35,554 bases of DNA from an uncultured Xanthobacter sp. (GTDB taxonomy: Bacteria; Pseudomonadota; Alphaproteobacteria; Rhizobiales; Xanthobacteraceae), in contig CALMSN010000229.1 in the NCBI GenBank assembly GCA_937872325.1, positions 1 to 35,554 on the forward strand, given 5' to 3'. The translations under genes and the position numbers were made by a program. The notes beneath the pieces are model-generated. The model was given only the letters and a program-made list of their open reading frames with translations, did not search any database and was not told the origin of the DNA. Positions 32,248 to 35,554 of the stretch are shown one piece after another (position 1 is the first letter of the stretch; each line of letters begins with the position of its first letter).

Positions 32248-33606
32248 TCATTCCGGCGCCGGCGCTTCTCCCGGCGGCGGCGCGGCTTCGCGCTGCATCG
32301 CCGCGGCGAAGAAGCCGTCGGTGTCGTGGCGCGCGGGCGTCAGCGAGAGATAGTCCGGATGCGCGGACCCGGTGAGCTGCGGCGCCGCCTCGCGCAGCGT
32401 CACCACACGAAAGGCCGGATGCGCCGCCAGGAAGGCGGCCACCTGCTCCTCGTTCTCCTCCGCCAGCATGGAGCATGTGGCGTAGACGAGCCGTCCGCCG
32501 GGCTTCACGAGCCGAGCGGCGCTGGCGAGGATGCTCGCCTGCAGCGGCAGCAGAGTGTCCAGCCCCGGCCCCAGCGGGCGCCAGCGGGCATCGGGATTGC
32601 GCCGCCATGTGCCGGTGCCGCTGCACGGGGCATCGACCAGCACCCGATCGTAGGAGCCCTTGTGCCGCTTCACCCAGCGATCGGTCTCGCTGGCCAGCGC
32701 CCTCGTCTCGATATTGTGGAGGCCCGCCCGCCGGAACCGCTCGGCGGCGCGCTTCAGGCGGCGGTCCAGGACGTCGCAGGCGATGACGTGGCCCTTGTTC
32801 GCCATCTGCGCGGCGATGGCCAGCGTCTTGCCGCCGGCACCGGCGCAGAAATCGACCACCCGTTCGCCCGGCCGCGCATCCACCAGCACGGCGACGAGCT
32901 GCGAGCCCTCGTCCTGGATCTCCACCTCGCCGCTTTTCAGCATCGGCAGGCGGGCCAATGACACGCGCCGGTTCACGCGGATGCCGTAGGGCGCCATGGG
33001 AGAGGGCATGGCCGGCAGGCCCAGCGCCTGCAGCGCCTCGAGCGTCGCCTCGCGCGTCGATTTCAGCGGATTGACGCGCAGATCGAGCGGCGGGACCGTC
33101 AGCAGCGCGGCCATCTCGTGCTCGAAGGAGTCGTGGAAGCGGCGGCGCAGCTGATCGAGCGCCCAGGGCGGGCATTCAACGCGCACCTCTTCCGGCATGG
33201 CGGGGTGGTTGATCGGGCAGCCCTGGAGCTTGACCAGCAGCGCGCGCTCGTGATCGCTCAGGACGGAAGGCGCGGCCTCCCGGCCGTTGAACAGGCCGCT
33301 CACCTGATCGCGCGTCATGCCGCCCCAGGTACCGCCCCCGAAGGACTTTTCCTGGTCGAGGGCGAGCCATGCCAGCAGGCGATTGCGGGGCTCGCCATCG
33401 CGGCCATGCCTGGCCAGCCACCAGCCTATTCGCGCATGATGCCTGAGCAGCGCATAGAGCAGATCAGAAATATCGCCCCGATCCCTGTCGTCGATATAGC
33501 GTCTACCGCGAAACCACGCGGAGACGAGAGCATCTGCGGGGCGCGCGATACTATCGACATCATGCATCAGGTCGAGAACAGCTTGCAGGATTGTGGCAGG
33601 GGTCAC
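32248..33606 (-). CDS. RsmB-type rRNA (cytosine-C5) methyltransferase
   Basis: 452 residues. A helical N-terminal domain of NusB-like character (1-165) precedes the Nol1/Nop2/Sun methyltransferase: SAM motif VDFCAGAGGKTLA near 252, catalytic DAPCSGTGTW with Cys328 and the second cysteine motif YATCSML with Cys378. Family members methylate C5 of cytosines in rRNA; the 16S site of RsmB is plausible. The GTG start at 33606 has no good ribosome site; ATG 33567 is an alternative. Confidence 0.9.
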   Translation of the reverse strand: MTPATILQAVLDLMHDVDSIARPADALVSAWFRGRRYIDDRDRGDISDLLYALLRHHARIGWWLARHGRDGEPRNRLLAWLALDQEKSFGGGTWGGMTRDQVSGLFNGREAAPSVLSDHERALLVKLQGCPINHPAMPEEVRVECPPWALDQLRRRFHDSFEHEMAALLTVPPLDLRVNPLKSTREATLEALQALGLPAMPSPMAPYGIRVNRRVSLARLPMLKSGEVEIQDEGSQLVAVLVDARPGERVVDFCAGAGGKTLAIAAQMANKGHVIACDVLDRRLKRAAERFRRAGLHNIETRALASETDRWVKRHKGSYDRVLVDAPCSGTGTWRRNPDARWRPLGPGLDTLLPLQASILASAARLVKPGGRLVYATCSMLAEENEEQVAAFLAAHPAFRVVTLREAAPQLTGSAHPDYLSLTPARHDTDGFFAAAMQREAAPPPGEAPAPE

Positions 33607-33769
33607 GGAGAGACGATCGGGTTGAAAAAAAGTACGGCACCATAGACCAAAGCCCTGCTGCTGGCCATGCGGCCAGGCCTGCCTTCACCTTGGAGACCGC
33701 CATCGGGAGGGGATCCCATCAGCGGCGTGGCGCATCGGCGCACGGCCGGCGCGCGTCCCGTTCGGATGA

Positions 33770-33830
33770 GAAACGCTCTATGTTCAATACATTAGAGCGT
33801 TTCAGTTTTTCCATGAAACGCTGAAACGCT
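33770..33830. repeat. Four copies of GAAACGCT forming nested palindromes
   Basis: GAAACGCTCTA (33770-33780) pairs exactly with TAGAGCGTTTC (33793-33803). Further copies of GAAACGCT stand in direct tandem at 33815-33822 and 33823-33830, one of them pairing with GCGTTTCA at 33797. Four copies of the 8-mer (three direct, one inverted) fall in 61 bp. It resembles dispersed extragenic palindromic elements of alphaproteobacteria; it could also be a regulatory site of the hydrolase gene to the right. Confidence 0.6.
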
Positions 33831-34010
33831 ATAACCCCGGCAGGGGGTAAAGGCGGTTCATCGGGCCCGCCCGGTCGCCGCGTCATGAATCCGTTTTGTA
33901 CCCCGGCGAGTGTATCCTCACGCCGGAGGAGGCCCGGTCACCCGTCTGGAATCATGTTGAATCCCGGGCAGCGCTTCGATACGACGCGCGGTTGTAGAGC
34001 GGAGGGCGTG

Positions 34011-34871
34011 ATGGCGAAGCTTTTCTTCACCGCCGAGGACGGCGCCCGGCTCGCCTTTTCCGATACCGGCGCGGATGGCGGTCCTTCCGTGCTGGCGCTC
34101 GCGGGCTTCACTCGCAACGGGCGGGATTTCGACTATCTCGCCCGGCGCCTGCGGGAGGTGCGGCTGATCCGGCTCGACAGCCGCGGCCGCGGCGAATCGG
34201 CCTGGACCGGCCCCGCCACCTACACCATCGTCCAGGAGACCCGGGACGCGCTGGCCCTGCTGGACCATCTGGGCATCGAGCGGGCGGCGGTCATCGGCTC
34301 CTCCCGCGGCGGGATCCTCGGCATGATGATGGTGGTCACCGCGCCCCACCGGGTGAGCGGGCTCTGCCTCAACGACGTGGGGCCGGTGCTGGAGCGCGCC
34401 GGGCTCGAGCGCATCGGCACCTATGTCGGCATCCAGCCGGCGGTGACGACGCTGGAGGAGATCGCCGACCGCATGCCCCACGCCATGCCGGGGTTCCACA
34501 ACGTGCCCGAGCTGCGCTGGGAGGAGGAGACCATCCGGCGCTACACCGAGACCGGGCACGGCATCGCATTGCCCTACGACCCCGAGCTGCGCACCGCGTT
34601 CGAGAAGGCCATGGCCGCGCCGCCGGTCGATGCTTGGCCGCTGTTCGATGCCTGCAAGGACATCCCGCTGGCGCTGATCCACGGCGCCAATTCCGACGTG
34701 CTCAGCCCGGCCGCCGCCCTGGCCATGGCCGCTCGCCGCCCCGACATGATCCGGGCCGAGGTGCCGGATCGCGGCCACACCCCCTTCCTCGACGAGCCGG
34801 AAGCCCTGGCAGCCATTCATGCCTGGCTCGACCGCTGCTTCGCGGAGCAGCGGTCCGACCTGTGCATCTGA
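34011..34871 (+). CDS. Alpha/beta hydrolase
   Basis: 286 residues from ATG 34011 with GGAGGG just before it; the frame is open from 33885 but the upstream part has no homology-like features. The nucleophile elbow is GSSRG with Ser98; the acid is in GANSDVLSP and the histidine in DRGHTPFLDEP. LDSRGRGES near 55-63 contributes the oxyanion-side loop. Substrate unknown. It resembles short-chain esterase/lactonase-type hydrolases. Confidence 0.87.
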   Translation: MAKLFFTAEDGARLAFSDTGADGGPSVLALAGFTRNGRDFDYLARRLREVRLIRLDSRGRGESAWTGPATYTIVQETRDALALLDHLGIERAAVIGSSRGGILGMMMVVTAPHRVSGLCLNDVGPVLERAGLERIGTYVGIQPAVTTLEEIADRMPHAMPGFHNVPELRWEEETIRRYTETGHGIALPYDPELRTAFEKAMAAPPVDAWPLFDACKDIPLALIHGANSDVLSPAAALAMAARRPDMIRAEVPDRGHTPFLDEPEALAAIHAWLDRCFAEQRSDLCI

Positions 34872-35046
34872 TCTCCAGGGCCCGGAAGCCGGACTGACGC
34901 GGCCTCGCCGGCGGCTGACGCGGTCGGCCTCGCGGTGGCGCTGAAGATGCCCGCACGCGCGCCGACGCACCTGGGCCAACCCGCGCGGCTCAAACCGCTC
35001 AGGCCGCAACGCCCGAAGCCGGGCGGGGAGCACCCACCCGGCGGCC
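34872..35046. other. Convergent intergenic gap
   Basis: 175 bp between two convergent stops; several GC-rich stems are possible but none has a T-run. Confidence 0.3.
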
Positions 35047-35554
35047 TCAGCCGCTGAATCCGCCATCGCGCAGAAACGCCTCTTCCTCCGGACGCGTGAC
35101 CCGCCCGAGGATCGCATTGCGGTGCGGGAAGCGGCCGAAGCGGCGGATGATGTCGCGGTGGCCTTCCGCATGGGACAGCGACGGCTCGCCGAGCCGCCCG
35201 TTCAGCACGATCGACATCTCCTGGTCCGCCATGTCCTCGGAATGGGCGAAGGGCAGCGCGAGGAACAAGCGAAGTTCCGGCTCCACCTTCGCCATGTGGC
35301 CGCGCCACTCGGCCTCGCGGGCATAGCTGCGGCACAGGCCGTCGGTCGCATACATGTGGGCGGTGCCGCGGAACGCGTTGCGCGGATATTGGTCGAGAAG
35401 GATCATGAGCGCGAGCGCGCCATCCGCGGACTCGGTCCAGCGGGCGCAGGCGCCGCGCGCGGCGGCCAGGTGGAGATCGAGGAAACGCTCGCGGAACCGG
35501 CGGTCGAAAGCGGGGTTCTGGGGCAACCATTTCCCCCCCGCGCCCGCCTCGCGC
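35047..35554 (-). CDS. DUF924 family protein, 5' end beyond the window
   Basis: The minus-strand frame is open to the right edge: upstream of LPQNPAFDRRFRERFLDLHL the codons read REAGAGGKW, the family's usual N-terminal stretch before FD..I..RF, so the start lies outside the window. About 169 residues are visible. LALMILLDQYPRNAFRGTAHMYATD, PFAHSEDMADQE and FGRFPHRNAILGR are the DUF924 signatures. This helical (TPR-like) family has no assigned function. Confidence 0.88.
   Translation of the reverse strand, partial: REAGAGGKWLPQNPAFDRRFRERFLDLHLAAARGACARWTESADGALALMILLDQYPRNAFRGTAHMYATDGLCRSYAREAEWRGHMAKVEPELRLFLALPFAHSEDMADQEMSIVLNGRLGEPSLSHAEGHRDIIRRFGRFPHRNAILGRVTRPEEEAFLRDGGFSG

Noticed and set aside
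1..35554. CRISPR arrays, rRNA genes and complete tRNAs
   Set aside because: No regularly spaced repeats of CRISPR length, no rRNA-like stretches and no full cloverleaf were seen by eye.

Overview
The window is GC-rich (roughly two thirds G+C) alphaproteobacterial DNA. Gene content and codon use suggest a Hyphomicrobiales (Rhizobiales) member, perhaps Xanthobacteraceae-like, but no rRNA or species marker is present, so this is only a lean.

Positions 1-19,090 look like an arsenic resistance and arsenite oxidation island. From the left there is a minus-strand pair pstS1-arsRC (phosphate/arsenate-type binding protein, then an ArsR regulator fused to a thioredoxin-type arsenate reductase). It diverges from a plus-strand pstS2-pstC-pstA-pstB operon that has no phoU. 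The 500-bp AT-rich region between them carries a Pho-box-like direct repeat and a striking cluster of CGATA/TATCG motifs. Next comes a divergent pair: an HTH plus solute-binding-domain regulator and a TauE/SafE exporter, with tandem TTCATNNNAT repeats between them. Then all on the minus strand come the arsenite sensing and oxidation genes aioX-aioS-aioR and aioB-aioA, with a sigma-54 type promoter in front of aioB. A second minus-strand operon follows: arsR - ArsP-type permease - small CxxC thioredoxin - OsmC-like protein - thiolase, with an operator-like inverted repeat in front of arsR.

At 19,075-19,088 there is an orphan 14-nt copy of the 3' end of initiator tRNA-Met, followed by an intact rho-independent terminator. 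This looks like the distal attachment site of an element integrated in tRNA-fMet. The arsenic genes would lie on the element side and the sequence to the right would be the original chromosome or another accessory segment.

To the right of that junction: a lower-GC DUF3800 gene; a tripartite tricarboxylate transporter (TctC-type binding protein divergent from TctB-TctA, with an 11-bp inverted repeat between them); a decayed IS5-type transposase; an AhpD-like peroxidase gene with its TetR/NemR-type regulator and a NemR-like operator; a Crp/Fnr regulator with an 8-bp inverted repeat at its own promoter, divergent from two tandem DUF1254/DUF1214 paralogues; and then housekeeping-type genes (YgiQ radical SAM protein, RsmB-type rRNA methyltransferase, alpha/beta hydrolase, partial DUF924 protein).

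Working model for the island (inference): arsenite is bound by periplasmic AioX, signalled through AioS to the sigma-54 activator AioR, and oxidised by periplasmic AioBA. The arsenate produced competes with phosphate; the two PstS proteins and PstCAB secure phosphate uptake, ArsRC re-reduces arsenate that enters, and the ArsP-type permease exports trivalent (possibly methylated) arsenic.
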